Shown here: positions 8,604-18,321 of the stretch, piece by piece
Numbering within the stretch: position 1 is the first letter of the stretch
Layout of the letters: the number at the start of each line of letters is the position of its first letter
NCBI RefSeq assembly: GCF_017912535.1
Contig: NZ_JAERQK010000014.1
Span: 1-50,131 of the forward strand
Source: Motiliproteus sediminis
GTDB taxonomy: Bacteria; Pseudomonadota; Gammaproteobacteria; Pseudomonadales; Balneatricaceae
DNA length: 50,131 nucleotides
Direction: 5' to 3'
Made by a program: the position numbers and the translations under genes
Notes under the pieces: model-generated
The model's input: only the letters and a program-made list of their open reading frames with translations
What the model was told of the DNA's origin: nothing
The model's database searches: none

Positions 8604-9824
8604 TTAGACCACCGCGCCAAGCTTGAAGATCGGCAAGTACATGGCAACTACCAATCCGCCTACCAGAACGCCGAGCACCGCCATAATAAAGGGTTCCATC
8701 AGGCTGGTGAGGCTATCGACGGCATTGTCTACCTCCGCTTCGTAAAAACTGGCCACCTTATCCAGCATCTCGTCGAGGGAGCCGGACTCTTCGCCGATGG
8801 CGATCATCTGCACCGCCATATTAGGGAAGATACCGGTCATGCGGGTGGCGTTCTGCAACGACTGGCCGGTGGAGACACCATTTTTGATCTGCATGATGGA
8901 GGTGTAAAACACCACGTTGCCTGAGGCGCCTGCCGCGGACTCGAGGGCGTTAACCAGCGGCACGCCGGCGGCGAAGGTTGTTGCCAGGGTTCTGGCAAAG
9001 CGGGCGACAGCCGCTTTGTAGAGAATATCGCCGATGACCGGAATCTTGAGCACCATCTTATCCACGGCGTCTGCAAATTTCTGCGATTTTTTTATTGCTG
9101 CCTTAACGCCTACTCCGATTGCAACAACGAGCCCAAGAGCAATAAACCAGTATGACTGTGCGTACTCAGATAAAGAGATGACAAACTTTGTAAAAGCAGG
9201 GAGGTCGGCGCCAAAACTTTGAAATATGGTTTCGAACTGTGGAACAACTTTAATTAGAAGTATTGCGGCAACTACCAAGCCGACTACGATTACCGCGATT
9301 GGGTAAGTCATCGCCTTTTTAATCTTGGCTTTGAGGGCTTCGGTCTTTTCCTTGTAGGTGGCAATTCGGTCCAGCATGGTTTCCAGCGCACCGGACTGTT
9401 CGCCCGCCTGTACCAGATTGCAGAACAGGTCGTCGAAATAGTCCGGATATTTGCGCAGCGCTTGCGCCAAGTTGGTGCCGCTGGCGACCTCGTTCTTGAT
9501 CGAGTAGATCATTTTCTTGAGGCCGTCTTTCTCGACCCCGCCGGCAACGATATCAAAAGCCTGAATCATCGGTACCCCGGCTTTCATCATGGTGGCGAGC
9601 TGGCGGGTGAATATGGCGATATCTAGGGGGGTGGTTTTCTTGCCCTTGCCGCCAAAGGCGGATACGCGCTCCTTGGCGACTTTGCTGGGTACAATACCCT
9701 GCTTGCGCAGTTGCGCCTTGGCAAAGGCGATATTTTCTGCGTCGATCTTGCCTTTGCTGGTGTTGCCGTTCTTGTCCTTGCCTTCCCAGACGAAGGTGAC
9801 TGGTTGCGCTTCTTTGGCTGCCAT
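8604..9824 (-). CDS. pilC: Type IV pilus inner-membrane platform protein PilC
   Basis: Polytopic inner-membrane protein that couples the PilB/PilT motors to pilin assembly. The 406 residues show two GspF-type halves, each with conserved FTRQLATMMKAGVPM- and FARTLATTFAAGVPL-like starts and the GEESGSLDEML type motif (also AGEQSGALETML in the first half). Hydrophobic segments follow near residues 175-195 and 220-240 and at the C-terminus. It lies 71 bp downstream of pilB and 7 bp upstream of pilD, so the three are probably one operon. Confidence 0.96.
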   Translation of the reverse strand: MAAKEAQPVTFVWEGKDKNGNTSKGKIDAENIAFAKAQLRKQGIVPSKVAKERVSAFGGKGKKTTPLDIAIFTRQLATMMKAGVPMIQAFDIVAGGVEKDGLKKMIYSIKNEVASGTNLAQALRKYPDYFDDLFCNLVQAGEQSGALETMLDRIATYKEKTEALKAKIKKAMTYPIAVIVVGLVVAAILLIKVVPQFETIFQSFGADLPAFTKFVISLSEYAQSYWFIALGLVVAIGVGVKAAIKKSQKFADAVDKMVLKIPVIGDILYKAAVARFARTLATTFAAGVPLVNALESAAGASGNVVFYTSIMQIKNGVSTGQSLQNATRMTGIFPNMAVQMIAIGEESGSLDEMLDKVASFYEAEVDNAVDSLTSLMEPFIMAVLGVLVGGLVVAMYLPIFKLGAVV

Positions 9825-9895
9825 TGTTCCGTATCCCTAAGCGTTCGCCGAGTGGCCAGTATAACAACAGAGTGGAGCTAAAAAGTTGGTGCGGA

Positions 9896-11611
9896 TCAAA
9901 GTTTGGTCACCCGGTTGACCTCTTCCAGGCTGGTAAGCCCCTTCATCACCTTGACCAAGCCAGAGCGGCGCAGGCTGTTTACTCCTTGTTTGGCTGCCAG
10001 GTGGCCGATCTCTATGGAGTTGCCGTTGTTCATGATCAGTTCGGCGATTTCCGGGGTCATCGGCATCACCTCGTAAATACCCACCCGGCCCTTGTAGCCG
10101 CCGTTACAGCTGTTGCAACCCACTGGCCCGTAGGCCTGTACCCCCGCTGCCACTTCTGCTTGGGTAAAGCCCTCTTCCAGCAGGGTGGCCTCAGGAATAT
10201 TGGCGGGCTGCTTGCACTGGGGGCAGAGTCGCCGGCCGAGACGCTGGGCGATGATCAGGGTGACCGAGGTGGCGATGTTAAAGGCCGGTACGCCCATGTT
10301 ACGCAGGCGGGTCAGGGTTTCCGGTGCGCTGTTGGTGTGCAGGGTCGACAGCACCATGTGGCCGGTTTGCGCCGCCTTGATGGCGATCTCTGCGGTCTCG
10401 AGGTCGCGGATCTCACCCACCATGACCACGTCTGGGTCTTGACGGAGAAAGGAGCGCAGCGCCGAGGCAAAGGTGAGCCCCACCTTGGGGTTGACGTGAA
10501 CCTGGTTGATCCCCTCCAGGTTGATCTCCACCGGGTCTTCGGCGGTGGAGATGTTGCGCTCTGTGGTATTGAGAATGTTAAGACCGGTATAGAGGGAGAC
10601 GGTTTTACCGCTACCGGTGGGGCCGGTCACCAGAATCATCCCCTGGGGCTGCTCCAGGGTCTTCAGATAGAGGTTCTTTTGGTCCTCTTCGTATCCCAGC
10701 GCGTCGATCCCCATCTGCGCACTGGAGGAATCGAGGATACGCAGCACAATTTTCTCGCCCCACAGGGTTGGCAGGGTGTTGACCCGGAAGTCGATCGCCT
10801 TGGACTTGGATATCTTCATCTTGATCCGGCCATCCTGGGGGATGCGGCGCTCGGAGATATCCATCTGCGACATTACCTTGAGGCGGGCTGCCAGCCGCGG
10901 GGTCAGGTTGACCGGCGGGCGCGCCACCTCCTGCAGAATGCCGTCGGTGCGAAAACGGATGCGGTAGGCCTTTTCGTAGGGTTCAAAGTGAATATCCGAG
11001 GCGCCGCCCTTGATGGCGTCCAGCAGTATCTTGTTAACAAAGCGGACGATGGGGGCATCGTTGGCGCCATCCGCGCCATCATCCTCTTTTTTGTTGGGGT
11101 CTGTTTCATCGACCTCAAGATTTTCGAGGTCGGCGTCGTCAAGGCCATCCAGCGCCGAGCCTTCCTGGGCCGCCAGGAATTTGTCGATAGCCCGTGCCAG
11201 CTTGTCTGCTTCAACCACCACCGGTTCGGTTTTGATCCCGGTCTGGAATTTGATGTCGTCCAGCGCGCCGATATTGGTTGGGTCCGCCACCGCCACATAG
11301 ATACGGTTGTCACGCTTGATCAGCGGAAAAGCGTGGTGTTTGTTGACCAGTTCGTCGGACACCAGGTCGGCAGGTGCCGAGGTCAAGTCGAACTCATCCA
11401 GATCCAGTAGCGGCACGCCGAACTCATCGGCGGCGGCGGTGGCGGCTTTGTAGGCGCTGACCAGCTTCTCCTGTACCGCATAGCTGATAAAGGACACGTT
11501 CTTCTTGTTGGCTTCCAGCAGCGCATGGGTGGCGTTGTCCTGCGACAGCAGGCTGTCCTGCACCAGGCGGCGGGCGAGTCCGGTTAGCGGTTGTATCGGT
11601 TGCACGCTCAT
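9896..11611 (-). CDS. pilB: Type IV pilus extension ATPase PilB
   Basis: Cytoplasmic hexameric ATPase that drives pilus extension. Visible features are an N-terminal GspE/MshEN-type region, Walker A GPTGSGKT near residue 327, the [12 protein letters not shown] Walker B box, and the tetracysteine zinc motif CPQC...CNSC near the C-terminus. A TTG start 14 codons upstream is possible, but the ATG giving [18 protein letters not shown] matches PilB N-termini and was chosen (571 residues). pilA is divergent upstream and pilC follows. Confidence 0.95.
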   Translation of the reverse strand: MSVQPIQPLTGLARRLVQDSLLSQDNATHALLEANKKNVSFISYAVQEKLVSAYKAATAAADEFGVPLLDLDEFDLTSAPADLVSDELVNKHHAFPLIKRDNRIYVAVADPTNIGALDDIKFQTGIKTEPVVVEADKLARAIDKFLAAQEGSALDGLDDADLENLEVDETDPNKKEDDGADGANDAPIVRFVNKILLDAIKGGASDIHFEPYEKAYRIRFRTDGILQEVARPPVNLTPRLAARLKVMSQMDISERRIPQDGRIKMKISKSKAIDFRVNTLPTLWGEKIVLRILDSSSAQMGIDALGYEEDQKNLYLKTLEQPQGMILVTGPTGSGKTVSLYTGLNILNTTERNISTAEDPVEINLEGINQVHVNPKVGLTFASALRSFLRQDPDVVMVGEIRDLETAEIAIKAAQTGHMVLSTLHTNSAPETLTRLRNMGVPAFNIATSVTLIIAQRLGRRLCPQCKQPANIPEATLLEEGFTQAEVAAGVQAYGPVGCNSCNGGYKGRVGIYEVMPMTPEIAELIMNNGNSIEIGHLAAKQGVNSLRRSGLVKVMKGLTSLEEVNRVTKL

Positions 11612-11681
11612 ATCCGTAATAGTCGAGAGCTGTTGAAACTTGAGGTAAGTCAAAGAGTAGTTCGGTAAACGATAGCACTTA

Positions 11682-11711
11682 TTGTGTTTGGCTCAAAACG
11701 GTACCTATACT
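11682..11711 (+). promoter_or_regulatory. Possible sigma70 promoter upstream of pilA
   Basis: A good -10 (TATACT, 11706-11711) lies 18 bp after a weak -35 (TTGTGT, 11682-11687), within the 200-bp gap between divergent pilB and pilA. No correctly spaced sigma54 element was found. The distance to pilA (about 140 bp) leaves a long leader, so this is tentative. Confidence 0.3.
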
Positions 11712-11851
11712 CGGAATCAAGAAATGGGGGGGTACGTCAATCAGGGGTATCCGGATTTCTGAAAACAGGTTGATGGCCACTGTCGGGGCAGCTACCATCG
11801 CCGCGGAATTAACAGCAAGTGTGCTGAATTAAAGCTCCAAGGAGAGATGTG

Positions 11852-12280
11852 ATGAAAAATCAAATGCAAAAGGGTTTTACCCTGATCGAACTGATGATCG
11901 TTGTGGCGATTATCGGTATTCTGGCAGCCATTGCTCTGCCTGCGTATCAGGACTATACGTTGCGGGCTAAATTTGCCGAAGTACCTACCATTATGGGTAG
12001 TAACAAGCTGGCAATTCAGGAGTATTTCCACGTGAACGGCTCGCTGCCTACTAACGCGGGTTCAATTGCCGGCTGGTCAAGCACTTTGACTGGGTCGAAC
12101 GTTGGCGATGTAAACATTACCCTGACTGCGTCCTCTGGTATTCAGGGTGTGTTGGCAACCAACATTGATACAACAGCTGGTAACGACACAATCACCATGA
12201 CGCCGACTAACAGTAACGATACTATTAGTTGGACAATTACCTGTACTGGTATTGATGCGGCACGCTGCCCGTCTCGTTAA
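11852..12280 (+). CDS. pilA: Type IV major pilin PilA
   Basis: Pilin subunit. The leader MKNQMQKG is followed by [20 protein letters not shown], the canonical class IVa cleavage site and hydrophobic helix; PilD should cut after Gly8 and methylate Phe. The mature part is short (about 134 residues) with a single C-terminal disulfide pair (CTGIDAARC). Overlapping GTG (11849) and ATG (11852) starts exist; the ATG has a GGAGAG Shine-Dalgarno at proper distance. The globular domain is rich in Thr, Asn and Ser with low charge. Its own terminator follows, so it is a single-gene transcript, divergent from pilB. Confidence 0.95.
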   Translation: MKNQMQKGFTLIELMIVVAIIGILAAIALPAYQDYTLRAKFAEVPTIMGSNKLAIQEYFHVNGSLPTNAGSIAGWSSTLTGSNVGDVNITLTASSGIQGVLATNIDTTAGNDTITMTPTNSNDTISWTITCTGIDAARCPSR

Positions 12281-12298
12281 TTGGTTAGGTCCATCAGG

Positions 12299-12329
12299 AA
12301 AAGCCGGTGCTTAAGCGCCGGCTTTTTTT
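12299..12329 (+). terminator. Rho-independent terminator after pilA
   Basis: Stem AAGCCGG-t-GC / GC-g-CCGGCTT around a TTAA loop, then seven T. It lies 20 bp after the pilA stop. Confidence 0.9.
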
Positions 12330-12636
12330 ATGGTAGAGCCCCGCCCTGAATAGCGTTGACACTATTTCGATGAATAGATCGGGAGGTGTTATGAGATTAA
12401 ATGGTAAGCGCACCCAGCGCGATTAGTTTCTTACCTTTAAACTTGCTGTTGTCGATCAAGTCGTAGTGTGCGAGCTGACCATACATTACATTCGCGAGCA
12501 CTTGGTAATTCCATTTGACCCTATCTTGGGCTTAATTGCCTTTGATCTGGTAAAGTGGTGAGCAGGTCGCTGCGACAAAGCTCAATCCGTGCGGCGATTG
12601 CAAGCTTTAGTATCGATAGGTTAGTGATGTGAGTTG
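12330..12636. other. pilA-nadC intergenic region with a possible gene remnant
   Basis: About 300 bp without a recognised gene. On the minus strand a 44-codon open stretch (12397-12531 including its stop) encodes a protein-like sequence including VKWNYQVLANVMYGQLAHYD and KFKGKKLIALGALTI. It has only an internal ATG and no good ribosome site. It could be the C-terminal remnant of a lost gene or chance. Nothing else is evident. Confidence 0.3.
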
Positions 12637-13482
12637 TTACTGGCCGATAAATCGCATCGACAAATCAATCGACTGGCAATCCTTGGTCAGCGTTCCAATG
12701 GAAATATAATCCACTCCTGTTTCGGCGTAGGTCCGCAGTGTTTCTTGGGTAATGCCACCTGAGGCTTCCAGTTTGGCTCGCCCCTGGCACTCCGCCACGG
12801 CCCGGCGCATATCCGCCAGGCTGAAATTATCCAGCATGATAATGTCGGCGCCGGCTTCCAGCGCTTGATTAAACTCATCCAGATTCTCGGTCTCCACCTC
12901 CACCGGTTTGCCCGGCTCGTTTTGCTTCGCCTGGGCAACGGCGTTGGCGATGGAGCCGCAGGCGGCGATGTGGTTTTCCTTGATCAGAAAGGCATCGTAG
13001 AGGCCGATGCGGTGGTTGTAGCAACCGCCGCAACTGACCGCATACTTCTGCGCGTTGCGCAGGCCCGGCAGGGTTTTGCGGGTATCGAGCAGCTTGACCG
13101 GGGTGCCGCGCACCAGTTCGGCGTAATCGTGAGCGCGTGAGGCGGTACCTGACAAGGTTTGCAGAAAGTTCAGTGCGCAGCGCTCGGCGGTCAGCAGGGA
13201 GCGCGCGGAGCCTTCGGCGTGAAACAGCGGCTGGTCAGCCTCCACGCGATTACCATCATTCACATGCCAGTGAATCAAAATGCCGGGATCAACCTGACGA
13301 AACACCTCGTTAACCCAGTCGCGGCCGCAGATGGTCGCCGCTTCGCGGGAGATCACTTCGGCTACGGCGCGTTGTGATTCCGGGATCAGTGCGGCGGTGA
13401 TGTCGCCGCTAGCCACGTCTTCTTCCAGCGCGCGGCGGACGGTCAGTTCAAGATCCTGTTTCAGGTGCGCGGGCACGGCCAT
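12637..13482 (-). CDS. nadC: Nicotinate-nucleotide pyrophosphorylase (quinolinate phosphoribosyltransferase) NadC
   Basis: Converts quinolinate and PRPP to nicotinate mononucleotide in de novo NAD synthesis. Motifs include [15 protein letters not shown] near the start, [28 protein letters not shown] (substrate-binding Arg/Lys) and [13 protein letters not shown] with DYISIGTLT at the end. I chose the ATG at 13482 (281 residues) with GGAG 9 nt upstream; an ATG at 13497 is also possible, while the longest frame would begin inside the divergent ampD leader. The distance from pilA and the divergent ampD suggest a single-gene unit. Confidence 0.95.
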   Translation of the reverse strand: MAVPAHLKQDLELTVRRALEEDVASGDITAALIPESQRAVAEVISREAATICGRDWVNEVFRQVDPGILIHWHVNDGNRVEADQPLFHAEGSARSLLTAERCALNFLQTLSGTASRAHDYAELVRGTPVKLLDTRKTLPGLRNAQKYAVSCGGCYNHRIGLYDAFLIKENHIAACGSIANAVAQAKQNEPGKPVEVETENLDEFNQALEAGADIIMLDNFSLADMRRAVAECQGRAKLEASGGITQETLRTYAETGVDYISIGTLTKDCQSIDLSMRFIGQ

Positions 13483-13589
13483 TGCTGCGGTCTCCATGGG
13501 CTCTAAATGCGGCGCATTGTAGCAGGAATGGTTGCCCCGGAAACAGCCGAGGGCGTTATACTGGGCGCTCAAACGGAGGAGTCGGCAAG

Positions 13590-14171
13590 GTGGAGCAACT
13601 GGATCAACTGAATCAGCCAGGCCCGATTGACGAGGGAGTGCTGGCCGGCGCGGTTTATGTGCCGTCGCCCAACTGCAATGACCGGCCGGCTGATGGTGCT
13701 GTCGACCTGTTGGTGTTGCATAACATCAGCCTGCCGCCCGGCCAGTTCGGCAGCGGCTGCGTGACCGATTTTTTTACCAATACCCTGGATCCGGCCCGGC
13801 ATCCCTACTTTGAAACCATCGCCGGGTTGCAGGTGTCGGCGCACCTGCTGATCGAGCGGGACGGGCGCGTGATCCAGTTTGTTCCCTTTCATCGGCGTGC
13901 CTGGCATGCGGGGGTTTCCTGCTGGCAGGGGCGGGAGCAGTGCAACGATTATTCGATCGGCATCGAGCTTGAGGGTACCGACGATACCCCCTACACCGAC
14001 GCGCAGTATTCCCAACTGGTCAGAGTGGTCCATTCGCTGCAGCAGGCGTATCCGGCGCTAACCGCCGAGCGCATCGTCGGCCACAGTGATATTGCCGCGG
14101 GGCGCAAGACCGACCCGGGAACTGCGTTCGACTGGCGTCGATTTCGCGGTGAGCTCGAAGCGGTAACGTAA
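13590..14171 (+). CDS. ampD: 1,6-anhydro-N-acetylmuramyl-L-alanine amidase AmpD
   Basis: Cytosolic zinc amidase that splits anhydro-muropeptides during peptidoglycan recycling; its loss raises AmpC beta-lactamase in species with AmpR. Zinc ligands are His44 (LLVLHNIS), His165 and Asp175 ([15 protein letters not shown]). The GTG start has a strong GGAGGA 9 nt upstream and gives 193 residues, the normal size. A longer frame from 13482 overlaps the nadC start and lacks support. Confidence 0.94.
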   Translation: MEQLDQLNQPGPIDEGVLAGAVYVPSPNCNDRPADGAVDLLVLHNISLPPGQFGSGCVTDFFTNTLDPARHPYFETIAGLQVSAHLLIERDGRVIQFVPFHRRAWHAGVSCWQGREQCNDYSIGIELEGTDDTPYTDAQYSQLVRVVHSLQQAYPALTAERIVGHSDIAAGRKTDPGTAFDWRRFRGELEAVT

Positions 14172-14182
14172 GACAAAAATAA

Positions 14183-14212
14183 TTGGTAACAAGAATGATT
14201 AGCATTTAATAT
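14183..14212 (+). promoter_or_regulatory. Fur-like box overlapping the fbpC promoter
   Basis: AATGATTAGCATT (14194-14206) matches 11 of 13 positions of the core Fur consensus AATGATAATCATT. It lies between a -35-like TTGGTA (14183-14188) and a -10-like TAATAT (14207-14212) with an 18-bp spacer. Iron-loaded Fur bound here would block fbpC transcription. Confidence 0.65.
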
Positions 14213-14248
14213 GAGTTTCAGTTGTTTTTGTGAGGGTATATCCGGGTT

Positions 14249-15310
14249 ATGGCACCTCTTCTTCGGGTTGAGCAGATTGAATGTCGCTATCAGCAGCAGC
14301 GGGTAGTGGAGCGTCTGTCGTTCGAAGTGCAGCCGGGTGAGATCGCCTGCCTGCTGGGGCCGAGCGGCTGCGGCAAAACGACCGTACTGCGGGCAATCGC
14401 CGGTTTTAACCCCATTCATGCCGGGCGCATTGAGCTGCAGGGGCAGACCATCGCCACCCCCTCGGTGGCGGTACCGCCGGAAAACCGCGGTATCGGCATG
14501 GTGTTCCAGGACTACGCGCTGTTCCCCCACCTCAGCGTGCGCGACAATATCACCTTTGGCCTCACCAGACTGAGCGGCGCCGAGCGCAACCGTATTGTCG
14601 AGCATATGCTGGAGCTGGTGGAGCTGGCGGGCATGAGCAATCGCTTCCCTCATGAGCTTTCCGGTGGTCAGCAGCAGCGGGTCGCGCTGGCCCGGGCCCT
14701 GGCACCCAAGCCCAAACTGCTATTGATGGATGAGCCGTTTTCCAATCTGGATACCGAGCTGCGGCGCCAATTGTCGGTAGAGGTGCGCGATATTCTCAAA
14801 GAGGAGGGGATCTCGGCTATCGTTGTGACGCATGATCAGGATGAGGCGTTCACGGTCAGTGACAAGTTGGGCGTGTTGGCCGAAGGCTATCTGCAGCAGT
14901 GGGATAGTCCGTTTGAGGTCTACCATCAGCCGGCAAACCACAAGGTGGCGAGTTTTGTCGGTGAGGGCAAGTTTGTTCGCGGTCGTGCCCTCGCAGGTGG
15001 CATGGTGGAAACCGATATCGGTCTGGTGAAGGCACATCGCGTGGCCTGGGATCAGGGCGATGAGGTTGACGTCTTTCTGCGTCCGCACGAGATCGTGCCC
15101 GGATGCAATGGCTGCGATGTTCGCGGCGAAGTGATCAAGAAAGAGTTTTTGGGCACCACCACGCTCTATACTTTTCAACTGGTCAACGGCCGTGTGGTCG
15201 AGTCGACCTTTATTAATCAGGACTTTCGCGTCGGTGAAGAGGTCGGGTTGCGGGTTGAAACCGACAATCTGGTGGCTTTCCGGGTCGATGAGCGGGCGAT
15301 TGCCAGCTGA
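14249..15310 (+). CDS. fbpC: Iron(III) ABC transporter ATPase, FbpC-like
   Basis: ATP-binding subunit of a periplasmic-binding-protein importer. The 353-residue protein has Walker A GPSGCGKT (37-44), the signature LSGGQQQRVALARAL, MDEPFSNLD, a switch His in VVTHDQDEAF and a C-terminal TOBE-like region. The family comprises Fe(III), spermidine and related importers. The iron assignment rests on the neighbouring FbpA and FbpB genes and the Fur-like box in its promoter. It is transcribed toward fbpB, so the importer is encoded by two convergent units. Confidence 0.9.
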   Translation: MAPLLRVEQIECRYQQQRVVERLSFEVQPGEIACLLGPSGCGKTTVLRAIAGFNPIHAGRIELQGQTIATPSVAVPPENRGIGMVFQDYALFPHLSVRDNITFGLTRLSGAERNRIVEHMLELVELAGMSNRFPHELSGGQQQRVALARALAPKPKLLLMDEPFSNLDTELRRQLSVEVRDILKEEGISAIVVTHDQDEAFTVSDKLGVLAEGYLQQWDSPFEVYHQPANHKVASFVGEGKFVRGRALAGGMVETDIGLVKAHRVAWDQGDEVDVFLRPHEIVPGCNGCDVRGEVIKKEFLGTTTLYTFQLVNGRVVESTFINQDFRVGEEVGLRVETDNLVAFRVDERAIAS

Positions 15311-15386
15311 CCTTTAGCGGCACTCGCCGCGATGCTGTTTAACGGCGTTCTCCACGCCGGCATTAGGCCGGTTTCAGGGTTTCACG

Positions 15387-17075
15387 TTAGCGCTTGCGCG
15401 CGCCGTTGGCCGAAGCGATTGAGCGGCTGAGCAGAATGACCGGCAACAACCCGACCAGTACAATCAGCAGCGATCCCAGCGCTGCTTCTTCGATCATTTC
15501 GTCCGAGGCGAACTGGTATACATGGGTTGCCAGGGTGTCAAAGTTGAACGGTCGCAGGATCAGTGTGGCCGGTAGCTCCTTCATACAGTCCACAAACACC
15601 ACCAGTGCCCCGGTCATCAGGCCGCCGCGGATCAATGGCAGGTGGACGCGCCATAAGGTTTGCAGGCTGTTGAGGCCGAGCGAACGGGCGGCCATATCCA
15701 TGGTCGGAGTGACTTTGGCGAGGCTGGATTCCACCGAACCGCTGGCGATGGCAAGAAAGCGCACCACGTAGGCAAACAGCACTGCAAAGGTGGTGCCGCT
15801 GAGCAGTAGCCCGGTCGAAATACCAAAGCTTTCACGCATGAAGCTATCCAGTGCGTTGTCGAACGCGGCGAAGGGTATCAGCACGCCAATCGCCAGGACC
15901 GCGCCGGGCATGGCGTATCCGAGGCCGGAAAAATTCACTGCGATGGCCAGGCTGCGGCGTTGGTTCAGGCGTTTGGTGTAGGCCAGCAGAACGCCGATGA
16001 GGCAGGCCACTGCGGCGGCGCTGGCAGAGAGCAGGAAGCTATTGCGTGCGATGGTGACAAACTGGTCATTCCAGGAGTAGGCAAAGTTATCCCAGGCGTA
16101 ATAGCCCAGTACCAGCACCGGAATCAGAAAGCCGGCGGCGAAGGGGATCAGGCAGGCGGTAACGGCGGCTGCCTTGCGGGCACCGTTTAAGGGGTAGCTG
16201 ACCAGTTCGCGGTAACGGTCCGCACCATGATACTGGCGCTGTTTGGCGCGGCCTATGCGCTCCACCGTGATCAGCATTACCACGAACACCAGCATCAGGC
16301 TGGCGATCTGGGCAGCGCCGCCCAGGTTGCCCATGTTGAGCCAGGTGTCATAGATACCGGCACTGAGGCTCTTGACCGCAAAGAAATCGACGGTGCCAAA
16401 ATCGTTGATGGTTTCCATCGAGACCAGTGACAGGCCGACGGCGATGCCGGGGCGGGCCATCGGTAGCGACACCCGGTAAAAACTTTGCCAGGGCGTACAG
16501 CCCAGCGTGCGGCTGGCGGCCTGAATGTTGGCGGATTGTTCCAGAAATGAGGCTCTGGCGAGCATATAGATGTAGGGGTAGAGCACCAGCGCCAGCATGA
16601 TAATGGCGCCGCCCAGAGTGCGAATATCCGGGAACCAGTAATCGCGCGCCGTGCTCCAGCCGAACAGCTCACGCAGCAGACCTTGCACCGGGCCGGCGTA
16701 TTCGAGCAGGTCGGTGTAGACATAGGCGATTACATAGGCGGGGACGGCGAAAGGGAGCAGCAGCGCCCACTCAAAGAAACGGCGGCCGGGAAAACGGCAC
16801 ATGGTAACCAGCCAGGCGGTACCCACACCGATCAGGATCGCCAGTCCGCCGACGCCGGCCAGCAGGGCCAGAGTGGTGAAGACGTAGTGGGGTAGCACGG
16901 TATCTGCCAGATGGGCCCAGATGTTTTCTTCAGGAAACAGGGCAATCCAGAATACCGATGCGATCGGTAAGCCGACCAGCAGGGCGATGGCGAAAGCGGT
17001 GAGCAACCAAGGGTTGATATGACGATGTGAAGTCGCCTCGTGCTGAGTGCTGACGATACTCGCCGTGTTGCTCAT
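15387..17075 (-). CDS. fbpB: Iron(III) ABC transporter permease, FbpB-like
   Basis: Inner-membrane permease of 562 residues with two fused BPD-type halves and about 12 membrane segments. Each half has an EAA-type loop: AASRTLGCTPWQSFYRVSLP in the first and AARSLGLNSLQTLWRVHLP in the second. The chosen ATG (MSNTASIVSTQHEATS) has GGAG 5 nt upstream; longer frames extend into the terminator region. It lies 99 bp downstream of fbpA, past a terminator hairpin, suggesting lower expression than the binding protein. Confidence 0.92.
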   Translation of the reverse strand: MSNTASIVSTQHEATSHRHINPWLLTAFAIALLVGLPIASVFWIALFPEENIWAHLADTVLPHYVFTTLALLAGVGGLAILIGVGTAWLVTMCRFPGRRFFEWALLLPFAVPAYVIAYVYTDLLEYAGPVQGLLRELFGWSTARDYWFPDIRTLGGAIIMLALVLYPYIYMLARASFLEQSANIQAASRTLGCTPWQSFYRVSLPMARPGIAVGLSLVSMETINDFGTVDFFAVKSLSAGIYDTWLNMGNLGGAAQIASLMLVFVVMLITVERIGRAKQRQYHGADRYRELVSYPLNGARKAAAVTACLIPFAAGFLIPVLVLGYYAWDNFAYSWNDQFVTIARNSFLLSASAAAVACLIGVLLAYTKRLNQRRSLAIAVNFSGLGYAMPGAVLAIGVLIPFAAFDNALDSFMRESFGISTGLLLSGTTFAVLFAYVVRFLAIASGSVESSLAKVTPTMDMAARSLGLNSLQTLWRVHLPLIRGGLMTGALVVFVDCMKELPATLILRPFNFDTLATHVYQFASDEMIEEAALGSLLIVLVGLLPVILLSRSIASANGARKR

Positions 17076-17136
17076 GTGGCTCCAGGAATCAAGGTGTGTG
17101 GTTGGCGGATGCTCCGGGCAGGCGCGTCCGCCAAGC

Positions 17137-17165
17137 AAAAAACGAGCGGCCGGTTTGGCCGCTCG
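17137..17165 (-). terminator. Terminator/attenuator between fbpA and fbpB
   Basis: On the minus strand CGAGCGGCC / GGCCGCTCG forms a 9-bp stem with a 5-nt loop followed by six T. It lies just after fbpA, so it should end much of the transcript and leave excess binding protein over permease. Confidence 0.85.
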
Positions 17166-17174
17166 GGGTGATTA

Positions 17175-18218
17175 TCAATTATCGAAGCCGACCTTATCAA
17201 CCAGCTTGGCCGCTGCGGCACGATTTTTTGCCACTTCAGCCAGGCTCAATTGGTCGCCTTTGAAGTCGCTCATGTGCTCTTTGACCAGACCAGCCAGCGG
17301 CGTGCCGGGGCGTACCGGGAATTCATAGTTGACCTGGGCGTACATCTCCTGAGCTTTGGCGCCACTGAGGAACTCGATCAACTTCACTGCGGCTTCTTTG
17401 TTGGGGGCATACTTGGTCACCGCCGCACCGGTGATATTCATGTGCGCGCCACGGTCGCCCTGGTTGGGGAAGATCAGGTTCACAGAGTTGGCCCAATCGA
17501 CCTGTTCCGGGTTTTTGGTGTTGTGCAGCATCTTGCCGAAGTAGTAGGTGTTGCCGATGGCCAGGTCGCATACGCCTTCTTTAACCGCTTTTACCTGCGC
17601 GCGGTCGTTGCCTTGAGGCTTGCGCGCCAGATTGGCTTTGACGCCTTCGAGCCACTTCTCGGCGCCTTCTTCGCCGTGGTGGGCGATCATGGAGCCGATC
17701 AGTGAAAGGTTATAGGAGTGCTTGCCGCTACGGGTGCAGATGCGGCCCTTCCATTTGGGGTCGGCCAGATCTTCGTAGGTTTTCAACTCGCCCTCTTTAA
17801 CCCGCTCTTTGGAGGCGTAAACGATGCGGGAGCGTGCTGTCAGCGCAACCCATTGGCCATCAGGGTCGCGGTAGTGCGCCGGTATATTGGCATCGATAAC
17901 TGCGCTGTCGATCGGTTGTGTCAGGCCGCGGTTAACCACATCGTAAAGGCGGCCGGAATCAGCCGTCAGGACCAAGTCCGCCTTGGAGTTCTGACCTTCG
18001 TTTTCAAGCCGTTCAACCAGGCCTTTCTTGGCGAACACCACGTTGGCCTTGATGCCGGTTTCCTCGGTGAATGCGTCAAGAATGGGTTCGATCAGAAATG
18101 CCTGGCGATAGGAGTAGATATTCACCTCTTCAGCCTGGGCTTGTGCCGGGACCAGAGTGGCAGCAATGGGCAGAACGGAAAGAGCGGCGGCCTGTTTCAG
18201 GCGATTCAGGGTAAGCAT
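17175..18218 (-). CDS. fbpA: Iron(III)-binding periplasmic protein, FbpA-like
   Basis: Periplasmic ferric-binding protein of 347 residues. A Sec signal peptide ends at about AQAQA-EE (residue 29). The mature protein begins with VNIYSYRQ, typical of the ferric-binding family. The paired tyrosines in GNTYYFGKM (Tyr225, Tyr226) match the iron-binding pair of Neisseria/Haemophilus FbpA. AAGGAG lies 6 nt before the ATG. A Fur-like box and promoter lie directly upstream, supporting iron regulation. Confidence 0.95.
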   Translation of the reverse strand: MLTLNRLKQAAALSVLPIAATLVPAQAQAEEVNIYSYRQAFLIEPILDAFTEETGIKANVVFAKKGLVERLENEGQNSKADLVLTADSGRLYDVVNRGLTQPIDSAVIDANIPAHYRDPDGQWVALTARSRIVYASKERVKEGELKTYEDLADPKWKGRICTRSGKHSYNLSLIGSMIAHHGEEGAEKWLEGVKANLARKPQGNDRAQVKAVKEGVCDLAIGNTYYFGKMLHNTKNPEQVDWANSVNLIFPNQGDRGAHMNITGAAVTKYAPNKEAAVKLIEFLSGAKAQEMYAQVNYEFPVRPGTPLAGLVKEHMSDFKGDQLSLAEVAKNRAAAAKLVDKVGFDN

Positions 18219-18248
18219 TGATAACTCCTTGCTGGTGATCTAAATACT

Positions 18249-18287
18249 AATGAGAAGGATTCTTATTTATATTTAGAGCCTAGTCAA
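18249..18287 (-). promoter_or_regulatory. fbpA promoter with Fur-like box
   Basis: The 19-bp sequence AATGAGAAGGATTCTTATT (18249-18267) is a near-palindrome close to the Fur consensus. On the minus strand it overlaps the -10 (TAAGAA at 18265-18260), which lies 16 bp after a -35 TTGACT (18287-18282). Iron repression of fbpA-fbpB is the simple reading. Confidence 0.75.
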
Positions 18288-18321
18288 CACTTTTTTTTGT
18301 GAGGATTTTCGGGGGAAGGGA

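Noticed and set aside
9824-11410. Plus-strand frame of 528 codons
   Set aside because: Lies opposite pilB and has no family features; pilB motifs on the minus strand are unmistakable.
11771-11793. Possible sigma54 promoter before pilA (TGGCCAC...GGGGCA)
   Set aside because: The GG-to-GC spacing is 11 rather than 10 bases and the -12 side lacks TTGC.
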